From Diospyros lotus (lineage: Eukaryota > Streptophyta > Magnoliopsida > Ericales > Ebenaceae): a stretch of 64,000 nt of DNA. The notes beneath the pieces are model-generated. The model was given only the letters and a program-made list of their open reading frames with translations. It was not told the DNA's origin and did no database searches. Below are positions 23,884 to 33,438 of this stretch, one piece after another; the first letter of the stretch is position 1; every line of letters begins with the position of its first letter. A program made the position numbers and the translations under genes. The DNA is taken from positions 33,894,116 through 33,958,115 of the forward strand of contig NC_068347.1 in the NCBI RefSeq assembly GCF_014633365.1. Direction: 5' to 3'.

Positions 23884-25162
23884 GAAATGCTCTTTATTAA
23901 GATGGCTGAGTAAGGAGTACTTTTTGTACTCTTGAGACGCATTTTAAGTATTGAACAACTTGCAGGATTTTTCTTGGTTGTGTTCTTAAAAAAAAAAAAA
24001 AAAAAAAAAAAACTGTGGAATGTTGTTAGGCAAAGTCTTTGATAAGATGGCTGAGTAAGGAGTACTTTTTGTACTCTTGAGACGCATTTTTTTATCTTAT
24101 GACTTGCATGGAATTTTTATTTTGGTGTGAAAATATAAATATATATATATATATGGTATGCTCATTTGTTGTTTAAGTTTTAGCAGTTCACAGCAAATCT
24201 ATGGACTTGTGGAGTTACAGGTATTCCTAACAACCCTAGTTTATTACTGCAATTCAAGTTGGGGGGTGTAAGGTCTAATTATGAATTATCTGGTTCATAT
24301 TTAACTGTGAGTTTGCTATTGCTAGTTTGTAGTATTGTGTGATTTTGATTATCTTTATCTGCTCTTATTAAAAAAATAAAAAATAATAATAATAAAAAAA
24401 AAAAAAAAATTATGTGTTTTAAATAATGCTATTCCTAAAGCTTGAAGTTATGCACTGATAGCCGGTTAAGTTTGCAATACAAAACATGAATGCATTGATT
24501 TCTTATTTGAAAACGTATATGCATTAGAATAAGTAATTTGCATTCATCGGGGATTCAAAATTTAAAAATTAGTTATCGGTCATAAAGTCAAAGGTAACAG
24601 TAATTAGCTGATTAGTACACTGTATGATCTCTCAACAAAAGTGGAGACTATTACCCAAGTGAGTGTTTGAGCCTAATAACCGTTAATTCTGAGTGAAATA
24701 ACACTTACTCTAAATATGCTTTATTGTTTATCTTATCTTTTCAATGGCTTCAAAACATCAATTCGCATTGAATGTCTAGTATGATAACGGATAAGTTTGA
24801 CTGGTTTCAAACTCTGAATTAGATGACTGAGTATCATCGTTTTGTAGAAGCATGATAAGGGGATCAATTTCTTTCATTTTGAGCTTATTAAACCTTTTTC
24901 TTTCTTTAAATTAACCTCCTTTGGTAGCCCTTTTGAGCCATTTGTAGTACAACTTTCTTCGCTACCTTCGTTTTACCCAAAACAATATGAATTTTGACCA
25001 ACCTGGTGTGTTTTTGGGAATTAATCTGTCTATCTATTTTCATATTTAAAGAGAAAGAAAAAGAGAAAAAGAGAAAAAAAAAAAAGAGAGAAAAAAAAAA
25101 AGAAAGAAAAAAAAAAGTGAAAAAAAAATGGGGCAACTTCTCTTAGCTATTCAGCATAACTG

Positions 25163-25203
<41 letters not shown>

Positions 25204-25773
25204 GACACACACACTTTCCATAATTTACCTTTTCTTTGACAACCCGTATTAACCTCATAGCCCCATTACAACCCAGTCTGGTCCCATTTTATGCTATAAA
25301 TCATGTGATCTCAGAATTCGAGTTTGGAGTAGGGAATCATGTTTAAATTCAGAAGTTACTCATCTAGAGCATTATTCCAATCATGAAGCTATATCAATTT
25401 CCTTGTTCTTTCATGAAAATACGTTCCTTGTATTTGGGATGACACTGAGTTTTGAACTTGTTCTGCATTTACTCTTATAACGGTGCACCCCCTTGTGTGT
25501 ACACCTGAGAAATCCTTTTTATTGGAGGGAAAATCCATAGTGAGATTTGAGTCAAAACTTCAAGAGAGTAAGTCTGTGTGTTGGTCATCCTAATTGCTAT
25601 TCCTGAGATTGTATGATCTTTAACCAAAAATCTGATTTAGAATGCTAAATTATTTATTCAATTTTATGCATTTCGATTTCAAATTTGAAATTTTTACATT
25701 CATACAGTTATTAAAACTTGGCATGTGTATAGTCTGATTGCTAAGGGACTAGCAATGTTTAAGTTGGGGGGTG
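23884..25773 (+). other. 3' untranslated region of the Athila-type element
   Basis: Noncoding. It contains a 43-bp direct repeat (23901-23943 and 24046-24088), a long A-run (23990-24011), polypurine-like tract 2 (AAGTTGGGGGGT, 24256-24267), A/G-rich simple sequence (25040-25200) and the true polypurine tract (25761-25772) abutting the 3' LTR. Confidence 0.75.
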
Positions 25774-27887
25774 TGATTAGTGGTTAATTTTATAAAAATT
25801 TTGTTATAATTATACCCTTCTTTTGATCTTAAAAATGGTTTAAATTAGATATTAATATATATTTTATGGTTATATGCAAGTTTAAATTGAAAAATGAATG
25901 AAATGAAATTTTAAAGTAAAATTTAATAATAATAATAATAATATATAAAATTATATATAATACATATACATCATTATATGCATGCATGTAATATATATAT
26001 ATAATATAATCTAATATATATATATGTGTGCCATGTGTAATACATATATATAATATATAATTTATTAATAACATTAAATTATTATTTTTTTTTTTTAGGC
26101 ATGAAGAATTCAAGCCCATGAAGATTTAAAGTCCATGAAGACATCAAATCCATAAAAAATTCAAATCCATGAAGAATTCAAGCCCATGAAGATTTAAAGT
26201 CCATGAAGACATCAAATCCATGAAGAAATCAAGCCCATGAAAAATTCAAATCCATGAAGAATTCAAGCCCATGAAGAATTAAGGCCCAATTTGAGCAACC
26301 CATGGAAGATATTATTTGGAGAAGGCCCAAGGATTATTTTTAATCCTAATAAAGATTAAAAAACCAATTTATAGAAATCTATTTTTATTTTTTATGTGAG
26401 AGCTTTATTAGGTATGTTTTTTAGCTAAAATCCATTTAACTATTAGGTGGATATTATAGCTAAAATCCATTTAACTTTATGAGTGCTTTATTAGGTATGT
26501 ATTTTAGCTAAAATCCATTTAATATTAGGTGTGTATTATAGCTAAAATCCATTTAACTTTAAGTGTGTGAGTGCCCATTAGATATAATTATGTCTAGTTG
26601 AATAATTGAAATTGTGTGGTTTGTATTGCATCTTGTGGCCTATAAATAGCTCACTTGATTGCATTTGTAAGTGTGATTATTATTCTTGAATCAAAGTTTA
26701 GTTATTTCCTTAGAATTCTCTCTTTGAGAATTGCTTTTGTTCTCTCTCATTTTCTTTAGTATTTTCTCTTGTGATCTTACTTTCTTCCTTTCTTCCTTTC
26801 TTCCTTTCTTCTTTTCTTCTTTTAAATTCTTATGTCATTTATTATTACTTTATTATTCACCGCCTAAATGGACGGTTAGTTTATGCCTTTAAATTCTTGC
26901 AATTTTAATTCTTGTATTTTAATTGTTCACCGCCTAAATGGACGGTTAGTTTCTTGCCTTTAAATTCTTGCAATTTTAATTCTTGTATTTTAATTATCTA
27001 CCGCCTAAATGGCCGGTTAGTTTCTTCTATTTTAATTCCTGTCATTTAAATTCTGTTATTTAAATTATGTCATTTAAATTGTTGTCAATTAATTTAATAG
27101 AGATGAGTAGCTAAATCTAATCTTGGGTTAAGGCAAGGACAGTGTCTAACGCCAATGATTCCCAAAGAAAGCTACGCTTTAAATGAGTAACATTGGTTTA
27201 AACTTCAATATGAGTGTGTTTTGATTATTGAAAAATCACTAGGTTTGGATTGGAGCGTAAGCCTAAGAGCTTTCATGTCACGCATGAGAGTTACTAGAAC
27301 TGGAAACGCTATCATACCCAAACCCGGATGATTAATTTAGTTGTTTTGTGTATTAATTGTAATTGAATTTATGGTAGTTTCTTAAATTAGAATCCCGCAT
27401 ATCATGTATGGGGATTGCTTAAACTAGAGCTATCATTATCTTTAATTGCATTTAATAACAAATCCTCATATCTGAAATTAAATTAATGTTGCTAATCTTT
27501 TATGCTAATATTTGGGAATCAACGGGTTGGCACTGAAATTGTCTTAACTCAAGTACTTTCCAATTTCATATTCTCACGTTTAGTATTTATTTCAACTTCT
27601 GTCTTGCTTTATTTTCTAGTATTTGTTATCTAAAAAAATCATAAAAAAATCATGTTATCAATCCATCTAAATGCGTGTGCGTGTGTGTGACATTCTTTTT
27701 TCTTTTGCCATAAATAAATCTCTCAGTGGACGACCTGGACTTATCCAGAAAGTATAAATTTAAATTTGAACTACAACTGCACTCGTACACTGACGAGTAT
27801 AAACCTCTCGCCTAAATAAATAAATAAAATATAAAATTTTTATTGTGTTTTGTTTTGTGTTTTAATTGCAGGGTGAGAGTGCAGTCA
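25774..27887 (+). repeat. 3' LTR of the Athila-type element
   Basis: 2114 bp, matching 14016-16053 except for an extra 68 bp of the GAATTCAAGCCCATGAAG-type array near 26205 and an extra TTTCTTCC unit near 26800. No base substitution was noticed on visual comparison. Confidence 0.92.
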
Positions 27888-29120
27888 GCGCGCGGCCACG
27901 TGCATAGGCACCGCCTGGCGCCTAGCTGTCACACTGAGAGTGGACACCACCCCAGTTGTTGGTTCAAGTGGCGGGGCTGAGAGTGGACACCACCCCAAGT
28001 TCCTTTGAGCGATAGCATTAATACCGATGTGTTGTTAATTCTGGGGATAGTGTTGATGTGATACTCTTGGGGCTAGGATTGCGTTGGGTTTTGGAATGCT
28101 TTTGAGTAGGAGCGTAATGCCTAACAATGATAATGGGGTGATTACCGGGTTCATATGTCGAGGTCGTCCTTCTTAAGCAGGATTGTGTTTGCTAATGGGT
28201 CAATGTGGTTGTGTCGCCTTTAGAGATATTGCATTTTCCCCGGTTAGGGCTAAAGGCTATGTGGGATTCTCTTAGGCTAAGGTATGTCAGGATTTTTCGG
28301 TTTTATACATGATTTTGCATATATTCATGAAATATTTTTGAACTCTTACTTAGATGATTAAGCATTTAATTTGGACTATGTCCCTGGAATATTCAAACGT
28401 TCCAGGTGAAAGCAGTGGCGCTAAGGAAAAGGATGTCGTCGAGATGTAGCTGCTATGTTTAGTTTTCGTAAGTCTTTGTCTATGATTACAATGTTCAGAG
28501 TTTATGTAATATTTTGATATTTTCATGTGAAATATCTATTTGGTTATTTAACTCTGAAAGGAATTTATCGGTTATATATCATTGAGGTTTTGATCTTGCT
28601 TCCGCTGATGTGATTGATAATACATGTCTTAGTATTAATTTTTAAATTTTGATATGCTAAGAAGGTATAATTGGGATTGTCGAGAAATGATTATGATGAG
28701 GGTATGCATATCGAGAGACTTATGTTGTGTGTATAATGTTGGAAAAAAAATATTTCTAAAATCTCGAGGTAATGCACGTTTTGGGAAGACGGGGCGTTAC
28801 AGATCGGAGAAGCCCGATAATGAAGGGCACAGAAGTCTGATAAGGAAGGCTAGAAAAGTCTGATCGAAAAAGCCCGATCGGAGAAGCCAGATAATGAAGG
28901 GCGTAGAAGTCTGATAATGAAGGCTGGAAAAGTCCGATAGGAGAAGCCCGATAATGAAGGATGGAAAAGTTCGATCGAAAAAGTCTAATCGGAGAAGCCC
29001 GATAATGAAGGGCGTAAAAGTATGATAATGAAGGCTGGAAAAGTCCGATCGGAGAAGCCCGATAATGAAGGGCGTAGAAGTCTGATAATAAAGGCTAGAA
29101 AAGTCCGATCGGAGAAACCC

Positions 29121-29760
29121 TGTAATACCACGAGAGCCCATAGGAGAATAGAATATATTGAGGATAAGTAAGGAAGGAAACAACACCAGCTGGATATCTT
29201 TTGGGCTGAATGTTGGCAAAGAACCACTAAGTTAAGCGTGCTTAACCAAGAGTAATCCAAGGATGGGTGACCCTCCTGGGAAGTTCGCGTAGGTCCATCA
29301 AAGTAAGTTATTCTGGTTCTTCTTATCGCTCGATACGGGATGTTACAGGTGGTATCAGAGCCAACCCTTGGCGAAGGCGGTCCGATGAGGGCGGGGAGTG
29401 GTGCCGGGGCTCGAGAGCCTATACAATGAGCGTCTTCTGGCAGGCTTCTAGGATGGCAGCCCCCAAGGGGAGAAGATCTGGGACCAGTTATAAGGTCGCA
29501 TGACGAGAACGTCATGTGCTCAAGGAGGGAGAATGTAATACCCCTAGAGCCCAGAGGAGAATAGAATATATCGAGGATAAGTAAGGAATGAAACAACACC
29601 AACTAGATACCTTTTGTGTTGAATGTTGGCAAAGAACCCCCAAATTAAGCGTGCTTGACCTGAGGTAATCCAAGGATGGATGACCCTCTTGGGAAGTTCA
29701 CGTAAGTCCATCAAGGTAAGTTATTCCGGTCCTTGTTATCGCTCGATACGAGATGTTACA
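29121..29760 (+). mobile_element. Cassandra TRIM retrotransposon with 5S-like LTRs
   Basis: 640 bp. LTRs 29121-29347 and 29534-29760, 227 bp each, TGTAATACC to GATGTTACA. PBS TGGTATCAGAGC (tRNA-Met) is at 29350-29361. Target duplication aaccc is at 29116-29120 and 29761-29765. The interior of about 186 bp codes for nothing. Each LTR holds a stretch resembling the 3' half of plant 5S rRNA, the defining mark of Cassandra. It must move using proteins from other elements. Confidence 0.9.
29229..29292 (+). ncRNA. 5S rRNA-like domain in the Cassandra 5' LTR
   Basis: Wording such as GTTAAGCGTGCTT and GGATGGGTGACC followed by TCCTGGGAAGT matches the 5S rRNA internal control region (pol III box A to box C). 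A second, more diverged copy is at 29643-29704 (GGATGGATGACC, TCTTGGGAAGT). Transcription by pol III is known for Cassandra and is not shown here. Confidence 0.8.
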
Positions 29761-30075
29761 AACCCGATCGGAGAAGCCTGATAATGAATGGTGTAAAAGT
29801 CTAATAATAAAGGCTCGAAAAGTTTGATCGGAAAAGCCCGATCGGAGAAGCTTGATAATGAATGGTGTAAAAGTCTAATAATAAAGGCTCGAAAAGTTTG
29901 ATCGGAAAAGCCCGATCGGAGAAGCCCAATAATGAAGGGCATAGAAGTTTGATAATGAAGGCTGGAAAAGTCCGATCGGAAAAGCCCGATTAAAAAAGTC
30001 CGATTAGAAAAATCCAATAATGAAGGTTGTAGAAATCCGATTAGAGAAGTTCAATTGGAGAATTCCAATCGGATT

Positions 30076-30579
30076 TCTCCGATGAAGGTCGTCGAACTTC
30101 TTCATCAATCTCTCTCTTTCACCCTCTCTTTCCCTCATGCCAGCGCTGCCGTCATCCCCCACCACTGTATATATATTATTGTGTGTACATGTTTATATAT
30201 ATAAATGTTGTTGTGTGTAAATATTTCTGTATGTGTGTGTATATATATGTTGCTATGTGCGTATATAAATGCATGTTGTTGTATGTGTATATATATATAT
30301 TGTTGTGTGTGTATATGTGTATATATATATGTTGTGTATGTGTAGAAAAGAGAAGAGAAGATAGAGCATTTTTTTTAGAAAATAATGAAAAAAATAAAAA
30401 ATAAATTAAATGACAAGTGGTATGCCACCTGGGCAAAGCCACATGCTAGTCAAAATTGATTTCAGCATTAACTAAAATTGTAACTAATTTCAAAAATTGG
30501 GCTTTTCTTGCCAAAATTGAAAGCATTGGAAAAAATTGCCAAAACTCGAAAACATTTGGTTTTTTGGTACTAATAACCC
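30076..30579. other. Right part of Mutator-like element 1
   Basis: A TG/TA-rich microsatellite stretch (30165-30345), then the right terminal inverted repeat (about 30380-30579). The open frames here on both strands are low-complexity artefacts. Confidence 0.65.
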
Positions 30580-30613
30580 TATTTAAAATATTAAAAGGTA
30601 TTGTTTTAAGTTT

Positions 30614-31530
30614 GGGCTATTAGCACCAAAAAGTCAAAAATTTTCGAGTTGTGGCGATTTTATCTAATCTTTTTAATTTTGGCAATTAGGGCCAAATTTG
30701 TAAAGTTAGTAGCAATTTTATCCAAATTGAAAAACGGGTTGCCTGGCCCGTTATTTCATTTTTTTATAATAAAATCTTAAATACATTTTTTTGAGTGTGT
30801 GAGTTTCATTTTTTTTTTTTTTAAGGAAGATCAGCTAAATAAATCACCCTTACGGGCTACCCGGTCGTGGCCGTATAATTTTGTTAAAATACAACTTTGT
30901 ATAACAGTTTAATATTTTTTTATAAAAAAAATACCATTCAAATGTAATATATTTGTTGTGTGATTCTAAAAGGAAATGAACTATTTTAACATTTATGTGT
31001 AATATAGCAAAAGAGTTTATGTTTTTTTTTTTTTTTGTACCTTTTTAAGGGAGTATAATATTCTATTATCTATTTCAAAAACTTCTAATAAATGTATATG
31101 TGTGTTTGTTACTTTAGTTGTCTTCATGAAATAATTATTTATTATTGCTTATAAAATGATTTTGTTGTCTGTTGATTTTTTTTTCATAAATTTATGTTTG
31201 GGCTTTCTAAGTAGGATAATTTTTTTTTTTTTTTGTCCTTAGACCACTATCGTAGTCAATGACAGTGACAATTGTTTGTTTGGAGCTATTTAAAAGGAAA
31301 GCGAGGGTGATTTATTTATCTGATCTTTTTTCAATAAAAAAATTAAACTCACACATTTAAAAAAATGTATTGAACATTTTATTATAAAAAAAATGAAATA
31401 ATAGGTCAGGCAACCCGTTTTTTCAATTTGCATAAAATTATAACTAACTTTACAAATTCGGTCTTAATTGTCAAAATTGAATAAAATAGCCAAAACTCGA
31501 AAAGTTTTAGTTTTTTGGTACTAATAGCCC
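30614..31530. mobile_element. Mutator-like element 2, non-autonomous, long inverted repeats
   Basis: 917 bp. It starts GGGCTATTAGCACC and ends with the complement of GGGCTATTAGTACC. Inverted repeats of about 230 bp (30614-30845 and 31300-31530). The 9-bp duplication tttaagttt is at 30605-30613 and 31531-31539. The UGT4 flank has one uninterrupted copy at about 62263-62271. No transposase. The termini resemble element 1, so both belong to one family. Confidence 0.9.
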
Positions 31531-31539
31531 TTTAAGTTT

Positions 31540-31972
31540 TTGTTGTGATAGAATATTTATACATGCATGAATGTGTATTGATACATTACGTGAATGATTA
31601 GTTAATTGTGTTTCATCAATAATTTAAAAATATAATATTTAATTTTTAATATATAAACATATGAAGATATTATCTTTTTTAATTATTAAATAATATCTTA
31701 TCTTATGTATTAAATCTTTTCTCATCTGTAAATCTAATTTTTGTGGCCTAAAAACGACATCAAATAGGTTAAATGTATCAGATTATAGATAGTAAAAGAT
31801 ATATTTGTAACACAATAATATAATATAAAATGACACAAATACCCTCAGTTCGAGAGCTTACAATATTTTTAGATATTTTAATATCAGGGCTCTTCAAAGA
31901 ATATAATTCATGAATAAAGTATGAAGGGGTTGCAAGAAGAAACATATCTGCCATTTTTTTAATATTACTCAT
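31540..31972. other. Convergent spacer, homologous to the UGT4-UGT5 spacer
   Basis: It matches 62272-62960 in order, except that a block of about 245 bp (62511-62755) is absent here. No gene seen. Confidence 0.75.
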
Positions 31973-32304
31973 TTATAATGTTAAAGGAGATAAAAAAGGG
32001 ATTATCGGGCTCTCCCCCAGCTTTGATCTCACCCAAAAAAGCCCTAAGATTCATGGCCGATGATTCGTCGTCGTCGGCGACTTCCATAGCCAAATCCTTC
32101 CACTTTTTCGCATTCCTTCTCATCTCCTCCCCTTCCATTGCCATTTCTATGCACCTCTTAATCTCACCACCTTCAACTATTCTTTTCTCGTTTTTCGTTA
32201 ATCTGATCCTCGTCTTCCAGACATCTTCAATAAGCTTCCTGTTCGTTGCCTGGTCCGACCATTATGGGAAACCCACCACGAGGACATCGGAAACCAAACC
32301 TCTC

Positions 32305-32976
32305 TGTTCGCGTATTTTTTCTCGCAAGTGATCGGAATCGTAACAAATAATATAATGATAAATAAAATATCATTCTCACGAGGATTAGCTTTTGATCTCT
32401 ACTTTAACCACTATTAACTTTAATAAGCCACACACAATAAAATAATTACTCATTGTAAGTATTATATTGATTAAAACTGAATGACTAACTAAAAACGCAA
32501 AACAACTCCTTAGATTTTTAAATGTAGAAATTTAATACATTAGGGTTCATGAATCCACCGTAGTTCTTCAATTGATTTAATCTTCTAGTGATCAGGTTTT
32601 ATAATCCTTGCTTTGAGCTGAAAATCGATGATTCTAAGTTAATTAAAAGCATCTCTTGATGGTCAATCGAATTTATGCTCACATATGAAATTAGTTATCT
32701 TTAATTAATCTATAAATACACAAACATGTATTTATCCACAATGATCATCTAAATGAGATTTCACAAGGCATAATCGTATCTCTACCTATTATCAAACCTT
32801 ATGTCGTTTATTACCAAGTGTTAATCTATATTAAATCTCTCGAAAGCAATATAAATCCCAAATCTCTTCACATCTACATAACCACATATAAAACCAAATC
32901 AAGTAGAAATCATACTCATTGAATATATAAATGCTAAGTTTATAGACCAAAATAAGTGTATAAAAAACACTTATCA
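32305..32976 (-). mobile_element. Solo LTR, 672 bp, within the UGT pseudogene
   Basis: It starts TGTTCGCG and ends CTTATCA on the plus strand (TGATAAGTG to CGCGAACA on the minus). It is flanked by ctctc (32300-32304) and ctccc (32977-32981), a 4-of-5 target duplication. UGT5 shows the unbroken site at 63288-63296. Family not assigned; orientation uncertain. Confidence 0.65.
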
Positions 32977-33438
32977 CTCCCCAATGATGAATTCCAGCCA
33001 CAATGGCTCACGAAACATCCTAATGATGGGTGTTGCAGAACCTCTACTTGCGAGCACCATGGCACTATTATCCCAAGCTCTTCAAGTTCCTCATTACAGC
33101 TCAGCTTGTCTTCTTGCTTCTCGCCGTTATCCGTTCTTCTAATCACCCATAAGAACACCCGGCGGCTCTATATTAGCCCCCGAGCAATCTTCTATGTTTG
33201 TCAATTCGATAGAACCGAGAGGCTCCTAAATGAAAAGAAAACAACGGATTCTTTTGGCTAAGAATTCAGCCATTCGATATCGTGATCTTTTGATTTCTAA
33301 AACAAGTCTCCTCCGAATGAAGTGTTGGATGGATCTTTCTGGTCCAAGAAAGCCGAGGGGATTAACGGCCCACGGTGACCAGGTTGATGTTCTCCATGAC
33401 TTTTAGTGCCTCCGATTCCAATGCATCAAAGATGTTGA

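Larger units (their letters stand above)
14016..27887 (+). mobile_element. Young Athila-type Ty3/gypsy retrotransposon carrying accessory genes
   Basis: A full-length element of 13,872 bp with target duplication gcgcg at 14011-14015 and 27888-27892. Order: 5' LTR, PBS for tRNA-Asp, one gag-pol frame, polypurine-like tract 1, Cys-rich protein gene, LOG-like gene, polypurine-like tract 2, long A-rich untranslated region, polypurine tract 3, 3' LTR. The tRNA-Asp primer site, the protease reading DLGAS and the RT wording around [12 protein letters not shown] place it in the Athila clade. The two LTRs differ, as far as I could compare, only by two repeat-number indels (68 and 8 bp), so insertion is recent. 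It lacks a recognisable env-like gene; the accessory cassette holds that position. Confidence 0.92.
12813..27933 (-). mobile_element. Solo LTR B (different Ty3/gypsy family), split by the Athila-type element
   Basis: In the plus direction it runs TGTAATGCCCCGGCCC to GCTGTCACA, so as an LTR it reads on the minus strand and ends GGGGCATTACA. Target duplication ctgag is at 12808-12812 and 27934-27938. Its own length is about 1.24 kb (12813-14015 plus 27893-27933). A minus-strand TATA box (TTATAAATAG) near 13832-13841 supports the orientation. No stem-loop pair of the Tekay-like family was seen. Confidence 0.82.
11112..28801 (+). mobile_element. Solo LTR A (Tekay/Del-like), split by nested insertions
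   Basis: It starts TGTAGTATCCC and ends GGGGCGTTACA. The target duplication gatcg is at 11107-11111 and 28802-28806. Its own sequence is 11112-12812 plus 27939-28801, about 2.56 kb. TATA box CTATAAATAG is at 11618-11627. The double stem-loop of the family is at 28350-28406. Subrepeats around GAGAGTGGACACCACCCC at 27937-28000 also occur in the LTRs at 3253-6284 and (reversed) 50864-53924. Confidence 0.88.
28802..30075. repeat. Tandem repeat array, about 60-bp units of about 20-bp subunits
   Basis: Units built on GATCGGAGAAGCCCGATAAT and GAAGGCTGGAAAAGTCC recur with substitutions at 28802-29120 and 29761-30075. A Cassandra element divides the array. It forms the core of Mutator-like element 1; one partial unit also lies just left of solo LTR A (11100-11111). 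Frames across it are repeat artefacts, not genes. Confidence 0.85.
10815..30579. mobile_element. Mutator-like element 1, split by nested insertions
   Basis: The ends read GGGCTATTAG (left) and the complement of GGGTTATTAG (right), with roughly 200 bp of diverged terminal inverted repeat: 10815-11020 against 30380-30579. The 9-bp target duplication tatttaaaa is at 10806-10814 and 30580-30588. The UGT4 3' flank (62231-62250) carries this 9-mer once, uninterrupted, which is the empty site. Its own sequence is only about 1.4 kb: 10815-11111, then 28807-30579 less a Cassandra insertion. It has no transposase and a tandem-repeat core. A solo LTR with further nesting fills the rest. Confidence 0.85.

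Noticed and set aside
29229..29292. Genuine 5S rRNA gene
   Set aside because: Only the 3' half resembles 5S, two copies sit in matching LTRs with a tRNA-Met primer site, so it is Cassandra.
28797..29602. Repetitive 140- and 205-aa minus-strand frames
   Set aside because: They are translations of the 60-bp tandem repeats and the Cassandra element, not genes.
28802..30075. CRISPR-like array
   Set aside because: Units are contiguous and degenerate with no unique spacers, and this is a plant genome; it is a minisatellite.
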